From assembly GCA_030640255.1 (NCBI GenBank), contig DAOWJS010000035.1, forward strand, positions 1 to 8,379: a stretch of 8,379 nt of DNA, written 5' to 3'. Within the stretch, counting starts at the first letter, position 1, and every line of letters starts with the position of its first letter. The stretch is from Dehalococcoidales bacterium (GTDB lineage: Bacteria > Chloroflexota > Dehalococcoidia > Dehalococcoidales > GCA-2688105). Positions 1 through 5,630 of this stretch are shown piece after piece. The translations under genes were made by a program, and so were the position numbers. The notes under the pieces are model-generated. The model searched no databases. It saw only the letters and a program-made list of their open reading frames with translations, and was not told the DNA's origin.

Positions 1-34
1 GCTGACTAAGCAGTGGTGAGTCGCTATGATTTAT

Positions 35-133
35 CTATTCCAATACTACTCCAGTTCCATAGGCCAGCACCTCGGCGGCACTCTGCATTATCATTGAGGT
101 ACTAAACCTCATACTGACGATAGCATTAGCCCC
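35..133 (-). other. Foreign tail: C-terminal end of a UPF0145/YbjQ-type protein joined in frame to FolD
   Basis: From GANA onward the 32 codons match my memory of the end of UPF0145/YbjQ (heavy-metal-binding-like, DUF74) proteins: GANA(I/V)V, then xRFxTSxIMQ, then AAEVLAYGTxV(V), ending two to three residues later. Nothing in FolD resembles this. The joint lies near 128-146, around the codons for QKKKGANA. Dehalococcoidia-type FolD proteins carry ANILLQKAPGANATVTVCHS at this point, so GANA would be common to both parents. The N-terminal two-thirds of the YbjQ-like protein is absent from the window. The tail ends in TAG at 35-37, and the remaining 34 bases to the window edge show no gene. Confidence 0.72.
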
Positions 134-685
134 CTTTTTCTTCTGCAGAAGGATATTGGCTATCGGCTTGCCGACAATGTTACTTCTGCCGACGACCACT
201 ACCTCTGCCCCTTCCACCTGAACCCCAGACCTGATTAGAAGCTGCTGAATCCCGTGGGGGGTGCACGGTAGATAATCTGGCTCGCCAATCATCAATCTAC
301 CCACATTCACCGGGTGAAAGCCATCAACATCCTTTTGGGGGTCAATGGCATAAAGAACCTTTTCCGCAGTAATATGCTTGGGCAAAGGTAGTTGGACTAG
401 AATGCCGTGAATCTTTGGGTCTTTGTTTAGCCTGTCAATTAGAGCCAGCAATTCTTCCTCACTGGTGTCAGCCGGCAGGTCATGCCTTTCTGAATATATG
501 CCCAAAGCATCACACGTCTTTACCTTCGACCCCACATAGACCTGGGACGCCGGGTCTTCACCCACCAGGACACTAGCTAAGCCGGGTACAAGATTATGCT
601 TCTGTTTAAGTTGGGCAATCTCCTGTTTTAGCTCCTCACGAATCTGCTTGGCAATCTCAGTTCCACTAATAATCTGTGCCACCAT
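35..685 (-). CDS. folD: FolD (methylene-THF dehydrogenase/cyclohydrolase), C-terminally replaced by a UPF0145/YbjQ-like tail
   Basis: FolD interconverts methylene-, methenyl- and 10-formyl-THF in the cytoplasm, the step after Fhs in the Wood-Ljungdahl methyl branch. Residues 1-184 are ordinary FolD: Y50-xxx-K54 with the catalytic lysine, Q98 in VQLPLP, D121 in KDVDGFHPVN, PCTPHG at 140-145, and the Rossmann loop VVGRSNIVGKP at 164-174. The Lys, Gln and Asp positions match E. coli K54, Q98 and D121. After GANA (185-188) the family should continue with TVTxCHS and about 100 more residues. Instead residues 189-216 read like the end of a UPF0145/YbjQ protein (RFSTSMIMQ, then AAEVLAYGTGVV), then a TAG stop. 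Total length is 216 residues against the usual 280-300. Most of the NAD(P) domain and the C-terminal helix are missing, so dehydrogenase activity is unlikely as written. The start is ATG with AAGGAG 6 nt upstream, overlapping the cooC stop; the gap is 10 nt. I am sure of the FolD part and fairly sure of the tail. Confidence 0.9.
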   Translation of the reverse strand: MVAQIISGTEIAKQIREELKQEIAQLKQKHNLVPGLASVLVGEDPASQVYVGSKVKTCDALGIYSERHDLPADTSEEELLALIDRLNKDPKIHGILVQLPLPKHITAEKVLYAIDPQKDVDGFHPVNVGRLMIGEPDYLPCTPHGIQQLLIRSGVQVEGAEVVVVGRSNIVGKPIANILLQKKKGANAIVSMRFSTSMIMQSAAEVLAYGTGVVLE

Positions 686-691
686 TTCTGG

Positions 692-697
692 CTCCTT
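692..697 (-). promoter_or_regulatory. folD ribosome binding site overlapping the cooC stop codon
   Basis: AAGGAG lies 6 nt before the folD ATG. Its first two bases are the last two of the cooC TAA stop, an arrangement typical of translational coupling. It supports both the folD start and co-transcription with cooC. Confidence 0.75.
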
Positions 698-1478
698 ATC
701 TATGAGGCTTTCCAGTCAAGTCTTTATCAAGCAACTTAGCCATCAAATCGTTGACTGCCCTCACCGCCGGTGAACTATCAGGCAGGTCAAGGAGTGGCTT
801 TAGCTTGAGGTCATACTCATATACTTCCTCATCCAACGGTATAGTAATTACCGAATCAATTCCCAGCCGGGACATTTCCCTGGTGACAGCAGGGTCTAGC
901 TTGGCCGGGGCAAAATTAATTATTACCCATTGCCTCCTCACCCTCAGCTTGAGTTGAGAGACCAAGTCCTTTATTCGGGCAACAGTTCGGACACCTTTCA
1001 CCGAATGGTCTGAGATTATGAGCAGCTCATCAATATTCTGAGTGGTTCTTCTACTTAAATGTTCCATTCCCGCCTCATTATCCATAACCATATAGGGATA
1101 ACTTTCCGCTAGGCTATCAATAAATTTCCTCAGAATAAGATTAGGGTAGCAGTAACATTCGGGACCTTCGCCTCTACCCATGGTTACCAGGTCAACACCC
1201 TGGCTTTCAACCATAACCGCATTTAATTTATACTCTAGATAAACCTCCTTGTTCATTCCCGGAGGAATACTTATTTTATCCTTTTGAAAATCGTCTAACA
1301 TCAAGCCGACCGTCTGCTTCACCTCAAGCCCCAAACTCTCCCCCAGGTTAGCATCGGGGTCAGCATCAACGGCCAGAATTGGTCTCTTACCGTTTTTTTC
1401 CAGGTAGCGAATAATCAGACTCGCCACCGATGTCTTTCCGGTACCACCCTTCCCCGCTACCGCAATATTGAAACTCAA
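696..1478 (-). CDS. cooC: CooC/AcsF-type nickel-insertion ATPase for CO dehydrogenase/acetyl-CoA synthase
   Basis: This is a SIMIBI-class MinD/CooC ATPase that couples ATP hydrolysis to nickel loading of CODH or acetyl-CoA synthase in the cytoplasm. Seen in the 260 residues: deviant Walker A GKGGTGKTS at 9-17 with signature lysine K10; the switch-I-like VDADPDANLGESLG at 37-50; the family's Cys-x-Cys metal/dimer motif C108-Y-C110 inside GEGPECYCYPN; and the Walker B region VMDNEAGMEHLSRR at 131-144. The C-terminal LLDLPDSSPAVRAV at 229-242 is also usual for the family. Length is normal. The start is TTG: GGAGGA lies 7 nt upstream and translation begins directly at the beta strand before the P-loop, leaving no room for an ATG. 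It follows fhs by 66 nt and runs into folD. CooC versus AcsF cannot be settled here. No CODH gene lies in the window. Confidence 0.9.
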   Translation of the reverse strand: MSFNIAVAGKGGTGKTSVASLIIRYLEKNGKRPILAVDADPDANLGESLGLEVKQTVGLMLDDFQKDKISIPPGMNKEVYLEYKLNAVMVESQGVDLVTMGRGEGPECYCYPNLILRKFIDSLAESYPYMVMDNEAGMEHLSRRTTQNIDELLIISDHSVKGVRTVARIKDLVSQLKLRVRRQWVIINFAPAKLDPAVTREMSRLGIDSVITIPLDEEVYEYDLKLKPLLDLPDSSPAVRAVNDLMAKLLDKDLTGKPHR

Positions 1479-1485
1479 ACAGCTA

Positions 1486-1491
1486 TCCTCC
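1486..1491 (-). promoter_or_regulatory. Ribosome binding site fixing the TTG start of cooC
   Basis: GGAGGA sits 7 nt before the TTG at 1476-1478. No ATG or GTG lies between this site and the P-loop strand, so the TTG start is the only sensible one. Confidence 0.7.
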
Positions 1492-1544
1492 GCTTTGATT
1501 AATTATCGGCTAACCTAGTCAGTCTCTCCGCTAATATAGAACGA

Positions 1545-3308
1545 TTAAAAGAGTCCTTGTACCTTACCGGTCTTGGTATCAACATCTACCTTTCTAAAGG
1601 CGGGATTAGAACTGGTTCCGGGCATCAGGCTGATAGCTCCGGCGCAGGGGCAGAGGAATCTAGCTCCGGAATAAATCAGCACATCGCGGACGGGCAAAGC
1701 CCATCCTTTGGGGGTACCCTTAATGGACGGGTCGTGGGTGAGGCTCAGGTGCGTCTTCACCATCATGGTGGCATAATCATCATATTTAGAATCGGACTCA
1801 AGCCTCTTAGCCTTAGCCTCAGCCTCGGGAGCCCAAGCCACGCCATCAGCCCCATAGGCTACCGTAGCAATCGTTCTCACTCGCTCCCGCAGTTTCATTT
1901 CTTTAGGATACAGAAACTTAAAATCGTTGGTATCCTCACAGGCTTCCTTGACCACATCGGCCAGCTCCAGGGCGCCGTCACCGCCATCAGCCCAATAGGT
2001 AGCCACCGCACAGTAAGCCCCAGCAGCCTCGGCTGCTTTTCTGACCATGGCGACCTCAGCATCGGTGTCAGTGTGGAAGCGATTGATGCACACCACCGGC
2101 TTAATACCGGATGTTCTAATGATGTTGATGTGGTGCACCATGTTAGGGATGCCCTTCTCTAAGAGCCCCAGATCCTCTTTAGTGTAGGCATCAGGGATAG
2201 CTAAACCGGCCACCACTTTGGGTCCGCCGCCATGCATCTTCAGCGCCCGGATAGTAGTGGTAAGTACCGACACGTGTGGCTTAAGACCACTCAATCGGCA
2301 CTTGACGTTCCAGAATTTTTCGAAGCCGATATCAGCACCAAAACCGCTCTCGGTAACATGATAGTCAAACATCTTCAAGCCAATGCGGTCAGCGATGATG
2401 GACGACTGACCCACAGCAATATTGGCAAATGGTCCAGCATGCACCATTAGGGGCTGATACTCCACTGTGGAGCACAGGGTGGGGTTAATGGTATTGCGCA
2501 TCCAGGCGGTCATAGCACCTCCCACTTCCAGGTCGCGCGTGGTAATGGGATTGTCCTTCTTATCATAAGCTACAGTAATGTTGTCCAGCCTTTCCCTCAG
2601 GTCGGCTAGGTCCCTGACAATGGATAGTATGGCCATAAGCTCGGAACTCACCGTGATACTAAACTTGGACTGCATCGCGTAGCCATCCATACGACCGCCA
2701 ATGCCGATAATAATATTGCGGAGGCTCTGGGCGCAAAAGTCCATAACCCAGCCCATCTCCACCCTAGTAGGGTCAACATTCAGGCGGCGCATCCTGGTAA
2801 GCCGAGCCAGTTGCTCATCATCGTAGTTACGCTCATGCTGCATTCTGGCGGTAAGTGCTATCATAGCCAGGTTATGGGCATTGGTGATATCATTAATGTC
2901 ACCGGTAAGACCCATAGAAAATTCAGTCAGGGGAATAAGTAGGGCGTTGCCGCCGCCGGCAGCGGTTCCCTTGATATTCATCGTGGGACCACCTGAGGGC
3001 TGGCGGATAGCACCGCCCACATTCAGACCCCGCTTGCCCATACCTTCCAAAATACCCATCGTGGTCGTCGTTTTTCCCTCCCCCAACGGCGTGGGGGTTA
3101 TAGCAGTCACCTCAATATACTTGCCGTCCGGCTTGTCCTTGAGGCGTTCCATAATCTTCATAAAATCAAGCCGGCACAGTCTCCCGAAAGGAATAATCTC
3201 ATCCTTCTCAAGGCTCAGTCTCTCTCGCCACCCATCAGGGGTTGGCATATTCACCTCAGCAGCTTCTGAAATCTGCCAGTCCTTCATTTTTACTGCATCG
3301 TAAGCCAC
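1545..3308 (-). CDS. fhs: Formate-tetrahydrofolate ligase, C1-THF-synthase (MTHFD1)-like variant
   Basis: Fhs makes 10-formyl-THF from formate, THF and ATP, the entry step of the Wood-Ljungdahl methyl branch. The 587 residues carry DGKYIEVTAITPTPLGEGKTT at 61-81 (P-loop GEGKT 76-80), RQPSGGP at 102-108, KGTAAGGGN at 113-121, GLTGDIND at 133-140, VHAGPFANIA, ESGFGADIGFEKF, IRALKMHGGGP, YWADGGDG (the folate-stacking Trp region) and a C-terminal DVDTKTGKVQGLF. RQPS, VHAGPFANIA and the long GGGP wording recall the synthetase domain of eukaryotic C1-THF synthase more than the usual clostridial enzyme (REPS, about 556 residues). The glycine-rich segment is unusual: TMNIKGTAAGGGNALL replaces the common (F)GxKGGAAGGGYxQV. 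The start is GTG, 5 nt after AAGGAGG. It lies 67 nt after the shrunken CooC gene and 66 nt before cooC. Function is confident; the substitutions are noted as recalled, not aligned. Confidence 0.95.
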   Translation of the reverse strand: MAYDAVKMKDWQISEAAEVNMPTPDGWRERLSLEKDEIIPFGRLCRLDFMKIMERLKDKPDGKYIEVTAITPTPLGEGKTTTTMGILEGMGKRGLNVGGAIRQPSGGPTMNIKGTAAGGGNALLIPLTEFSMGLTGDINDITNAHNLAMIALTARMQHERNYDDEQLARLTRMRRLNVDPTRVEMGWVMDFCAQSLRNIIIGIGGRMDGYAMQSKFSITVSSELMAILSIVRDLADLRERLDNITVAYDKKDNPITTRDLEVGGAMTAWMRNTINPTLCSTVEYQPLMVHAGPFANIAVGQSSIIADRIGLKMFDYHVTESGFGADIGFEKFWNVKCRLSGLKPHVSVLTTTIRALKMHGGGPKVVAGLAIPDAYTKEDLGLLEKGIPNMVHHINIIRTSGIKPVVCINRFHTDTDAEVAMVRKAAEAAGAYCAVATYWADGGDGALELADVVKEACEDTNDFKFLYPKEMKLRERVRTIATVAYGADGVAWAPEAEAKAKRLESDSKYDDYATMMVKTHLSLTHDPSIKGTPKGWALPVRDVLIYSGARFLCPCAGAISLMPGTSSNPAFRKVDVDTKTGKVQGLF

Positions 3309-3313
3309 CGAAA

Positions 3314-3320
3314 CCTCCTT
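3314..3320 (-). promoter_or_regulatory. Strong ribosome binding site for the GTG start of fhs
   Basis: A full AAGGAGG lies 5 nt before the GTG at 3306-3308, which favours this start over the in-frame ATG seven codons later. The A/T-rich stretch just upstream (AAATAAAAATAAAT) should keep the site unstructured. The complete consensus suggests high translation of fhs. Confidence 0.75.
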
Positions 3321-3375
3321 ATTTATTTTTATTTAAGGCAACTAACTTCGCCTTTCTTTACCAATATCCCACCCG

Positions 3376-3594
3376 CTACTTCACTGGACTCTGTGTCTGA
3401 ACAGCAGATACCAGAGCCTGATAGATATTTCTCACTTCGGTAATAATCTGCTGGCTGGCGTCAAGAACAGGAAGATTAGCTAGGTCAGCATCTATAGCGA
3501 TGACAGAATAGCCAGATTCAGCGAATATTCGGGAAAGGAGAGCAGCTAATAAGGTCTTGCCTACTCCTCCTTTACCACTAATAGCAATCTTCAT
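3376..3594 (-). pseudogene. Second CooC-type ATPase gene with an in-frame internal deletion (72 codons left)
   Basis: The first 37 residues are a textbook CooC/MinD start: MKIAISGKGGVGKTLLAALL, then YSVIAIDAD. The next residues, LANLPVLDASQQIITEV, do not continue with PDANLA and a GTPase-like core but match the extreme C-terminus of CooC proteins. Against the intact cooC of this window, the switch aspartate (D40) and the later D223 fall on one residue here, with spacing to P228 and D231 exactly kept. This implies loss of about 183 residues, including the Cys-x-Cys motif and Walker B. The P-loop could still bind nucleotide, but ATPase-driven nickel transfer is not expected. I start it at ATG 3594; a TTG one codon earlier is also open. 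The ribosome binding site is weak (AAGAG). A real mini-protein, a pseudogene and a sequencing chimera are all possible. Confidence 0.75.
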
Positions 3595-3609
3595 CAAAAT
3601 CTTGCTCTT

Positions 3610-3674
3610 ACCATAATAAAGCTGAGACTTTCAGGAGGAGAGCACTCAACCTTCATTAAGCCTTATTATCTGGT
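3610..3674 (-). promoter_or_regulatory. Leader stem-loop upstream of the Wood-Ljungdahl block
   Basis: The arms at 3659-3674 and 3610-3623 are complementary. In the minus-strand transcript ACCA pairs with UGGU, a GA bulge follows, then UAAUAAGGCU pairs fully with AGCUUUAUUA (one G-U pair). That is 14 pairs with a 35-nt loop. The stem lies between the promoter candidate and the start of the shrunken CooC gene and ends 16 nt before its ATG, so it could influence translation or be a protein-binding site. No T-run follows, so it is not an intrinsic terminator. I recognise no known riboswitch. Function is inference. Confidence 0.4.
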
Positions 3675-3685
3675 GAAACCCGTCA

Positions 3686-3706
3686 TAAAATATAGCCTAA
3701 AATATA
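3686..3706 (-). repeat. 9-bp direct repeat overlapping the -10 element
   Basis: TATATTTTA occurs twice, at 3698-3706 and 3686-3694, spaced by GGC (12-bp period). The first copy contains the -10 candidate and the second falls around the expected transcription start. It may be two alternative -10 elements, an operator, or chance in A/T-rich DNA. Confidence 0.35.
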
Positions 3707-3730
3707 TCCTAATACCGAGTGAGAAGTCAA
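3701..3730 (-). promoter_or_regulatory. Sigma-70-type promoter candidate for the CooC-fhs-cooC-folD block
   Basis: On the minus strand TTGACT (3725-3730) and TATATT (3701-3706) are separated by 18 bp, each one mismatch from consensus. It lies in the only long gap between same-strand genes, pointing at the Wood-Ljungdahl block, with an expected start near 3694 and a leader of about 100 nt. It would make this block independent of the glmS operon. Confidence 0.55.
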
Positions 3731-3752
3731 GTAGTAATTATTTCTAGAGCTT

Positions 3753-3780
3753 TAACCAACAGAGCCTCTGTCTCAGGTTA
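3753..3780. other. Inverted repeat after glmS (possible weak transcript end)
   Basis: TAACC/GGTTA and ACAGA/TCTGT arms surround a GGC loop, with an unequal internal loop between the two stems. It is 64 nt past the glmS stop, where a terminator would be expected, but there is no T-tract on either side. At best a stabilising 3' hairpin. The remainder of 3781-3843 holds only a doubled GTTAGGG and nothing I can assign. Confidence 0.25.
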
Positions 3781-3843
3781 GGGCTTATTGGCGTTAGGGA
3801 GAAGCCATTTAGCTGTGGGTAAAGTCTGTCTAACTGCTGTCTC

Positions 3844-5628
3844 CTACTCCACGGTTACGCTTTTGGCTAAGTTCCGTGGGAAATCTATGGGACAACCCCT
3901 CTGTTTGGCCGTATAGTAAGCAAGTAGCTGTAGGGCTACGGTATTAACCACCGGTGAAAATATGGCGTCAACCCGGGGCACGGTAATGACTAAATCAGCT
4001 AATTCCTCAATAGCTTCATCTCCCTCCTCAGCCAGTGCCATCAGTGGTGACCCTCTAGCCTTGACTTCCTTAATATTGGTCAGCATTGTCTCGTAGGTGT
4101 TATCCCGAGCTACAATGGCGATAACCGGCGTACTGGCACCCAGTAAGGCAAAGGGGCCATGTTTTAGCTCCCCAGCGGCGTAGCCCTCAGCATGAATGTA
4201 GGAAATTTCCTTTAGTTTAAGTGCCCCCTCAAGGGCTACGGGAAAGTTTATACCTCTACTAATGAAGAATACATTCTCATACCTTGATAGGTAATCGGCA
4301 TACTGCCTAATCTTATCCTCATTATCTAACACCTGTTGGACCTTTTCTGGCAGTTGTCTTAACCCCATAGTCAGGCTATCTACCCTCCTAATATCAACCC
4401 TAGAATAGGATAAGGCTAGCCAATATAGCACCATGAGTTGAGCGGTAAAGCTCTTGGTTGCCGCCACACTTATCTCAGGACCAGCCCTGGTATAAATAGT
4501 CTGGTCAGCAATCCGGCTGGCAGTACTACCCACCACATTAGTAATAGCTACTACCCGGCACCCCGCTTCCTTTAGCCTTTTCATAGCCTTAAGCGTATCG
4601 GCAGTCTCGCCCGACTGGGTAATGACAATGGCTGCGGTTCCGGCTGGTATCTGGTGACAGTAAGTGAATTCACAGGCTATCTCAGTCCTCACTGGAATCC
4701 CAACCAGCTCCCCCACAATATATTTCCCTACCAGGGCAGCATGGTATGCGGTGCCACAAGCTACAACAAGCATATTTTCCAGATTTGCCTCCGTCATCAT
4801 CACTAACTTGGTTTCTGGTTCGGCGGCTGATATATATCCGCCAAGGGTATCCCGTATCACCCTAGGCTGTTCATGAATCTCTTTAAGCATAAAGTGCTCA
4901 TAGCCCGCCTTTTGAGCATCTTCTACACTCCACAAAACCTTATGCTCTTTCCCCACCACCTTGGTGCCGTGTCTTCTAATCTTTATGTTGTCCTTGGTAA
5001 CCACCCCAATATCACCCTCTTCTAAATATATAACTCTACTGGTATAATCCAGTATCGCCGGCACATCAGAAGCAATAAAGTTCTCCCTATCACTTACCCC
5101 AATAATTAACGGGCTATCTTTCCTGGCGGCTACCAATTTAGGCTCACCAGCCATCAATACTATAATGGCATAGGAACCATCTACATCCCGCAGAGCGGCT
5201 TCTACCGCCTTCTCTAAATTGCCAGCGTAATATTTCTCAATCAGGTGTGATATTACCTCGGTATCGGTTTCAGAAACAAAATTATGCCCCTCAGCAGTTA
5301 GCTGCCGCTTTAACCGCTGGAAATTGTTTATTACCCCGTTGTGCACCACGGCAATCTTGCCTGAGCAATCAAGGTGAGGGTGAGCATTTACCTGAGACGG
5401 TTCACCATGAGTCGCCCACCGGGTATGACCAATACCTACCGTTCCGTTAAGCTGGGGCGCCACTCTCGCCAGCTCTTCCACCCTGACCGCATCCTTATAC
5501 ACCTCAAGGCTACCCGCCGCCACAGCTATGCCGCAGGAATCATAGCCCCTATACTCCAGCCGCTTCAAGCAGTTAAGCAGAATGGGCTGAGCCGACTTAT
5601 CTCCAATATAACCGATAATGCCACACAT
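3844..5628 (-). CDS. glmS: Glutamine-fructose-6-phosphate aminotransferase (isomerising)
   Basis: GlmS converts fructose-6-P and glutamine to glucosamine-6-P, the first committed step to UDP-GlcNAc. The 594 residues are near full family length (E. coli 609). The N-terminal glutaminase has C2 as nucleophile after Met removal (MCGIIGYIG), RGYDSCG at 27-33, GHTRWATHG at 67-75, HNGVINNF at 96-103 and SETDTEV at 119-125. The first SIS domain has VACGTAYHA at 289-297 and TQSGETADTL at 337-346; the second has EGALKLKEISYIHAEGYA at 467-484, LKHGP at 488-492 and the C-terminal PRNLAKSVTVE. E467, K471, E474, H490 and K589 match the isomerase catalytic set (E. coli 481, 485, 488, 504, 603; offset 14). 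The ATG lies 2 nt after the upstream stop without a well-placed ribosome binding site (GGAG is 15 nt away), so translation is probably coupled. A glmS ribozyme is excluded because coding sequence lies directly upstream. Confidence 0.97.
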   Translation of the reverse strand: MCGIIGYIGDKSAQPILLNCLKRLEYRGYDSCGIAVAAGSLEVYKDAVRVEELARVAPQLNGTVGIGHTRWATHGEPSQVNAHPHLDCSGKIAVVHNGVINNFQRLKRQLTAEGHNFVSETDTEVISHLIEKYYAGNLEKAVEAALRDVDGSYAIIVLMAGEPKLVAARKDSPLIIGVSDRENFIASDVPAILDYTSRVIYLEEGDIGVVTKDNIKIRRHGTKVVGKEHKVLWSVEDAQKAGYEHFMLKEIHEQPRVIRDTLGGYISAAEPETKLVMMTEANLENMLVVACGTAYHAALVGKYIVGELVGIPVRTEIACEFTYCHQIPAGTAAIVITQSGETADTLKAMKRLKEAGCRVVAITNVVGSTASRIADQTIYTRAGPEISVAATKSFTAQLMVLYWLALSYSRVDIRRVDSLTMGLRQLPEKVQQVLDNEDKIRQYADYLSRYENVFFISRGINFPVALEGALKLKEISYIHAEGYAAGELKHGPFALLGASTPVIAIVARDNTYETMLTNIKEVKARGSPLMALAEEGDEAIEELADLVITVPRVDAIFSPVVNTVALQLLAYYTAKQRGCPIDFPRNLAKSVTVE

Positions 5629-5630
5629 AA

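Noticed and set aside
1..34. A further gene or transcript terminator at the left edge, including GACT/AGTC arms
   Set aside because: Thirty-four bases with a four-pair imperfect palindrome and no start with a ribosome binding site. Nothing can be supported.
2881..3303. Long open frames on the plus strand, for example opposite fhs, glmS and the nucleotidyltransferases
   Set aside because: They lie fully antisense to strongly recognised genes, have low-complexity or implausible composition, and no ribosome binding sites. They are shadows of the coding strand.
3335..3354. AAGGC/GCCTT inverted repeat between the shrunken CooC gene and fhs
   Set aside because: Only five pairs with a 10-nt loop and no T-run. 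Too weak to call a terminator or attenuator.
3777..3799. Doubled GTTAGGG in the glmS downstream region
   Set aside because: Two 7-bp copies 16 bp apart are easily chance; no third copy or symmetric operator is seen.
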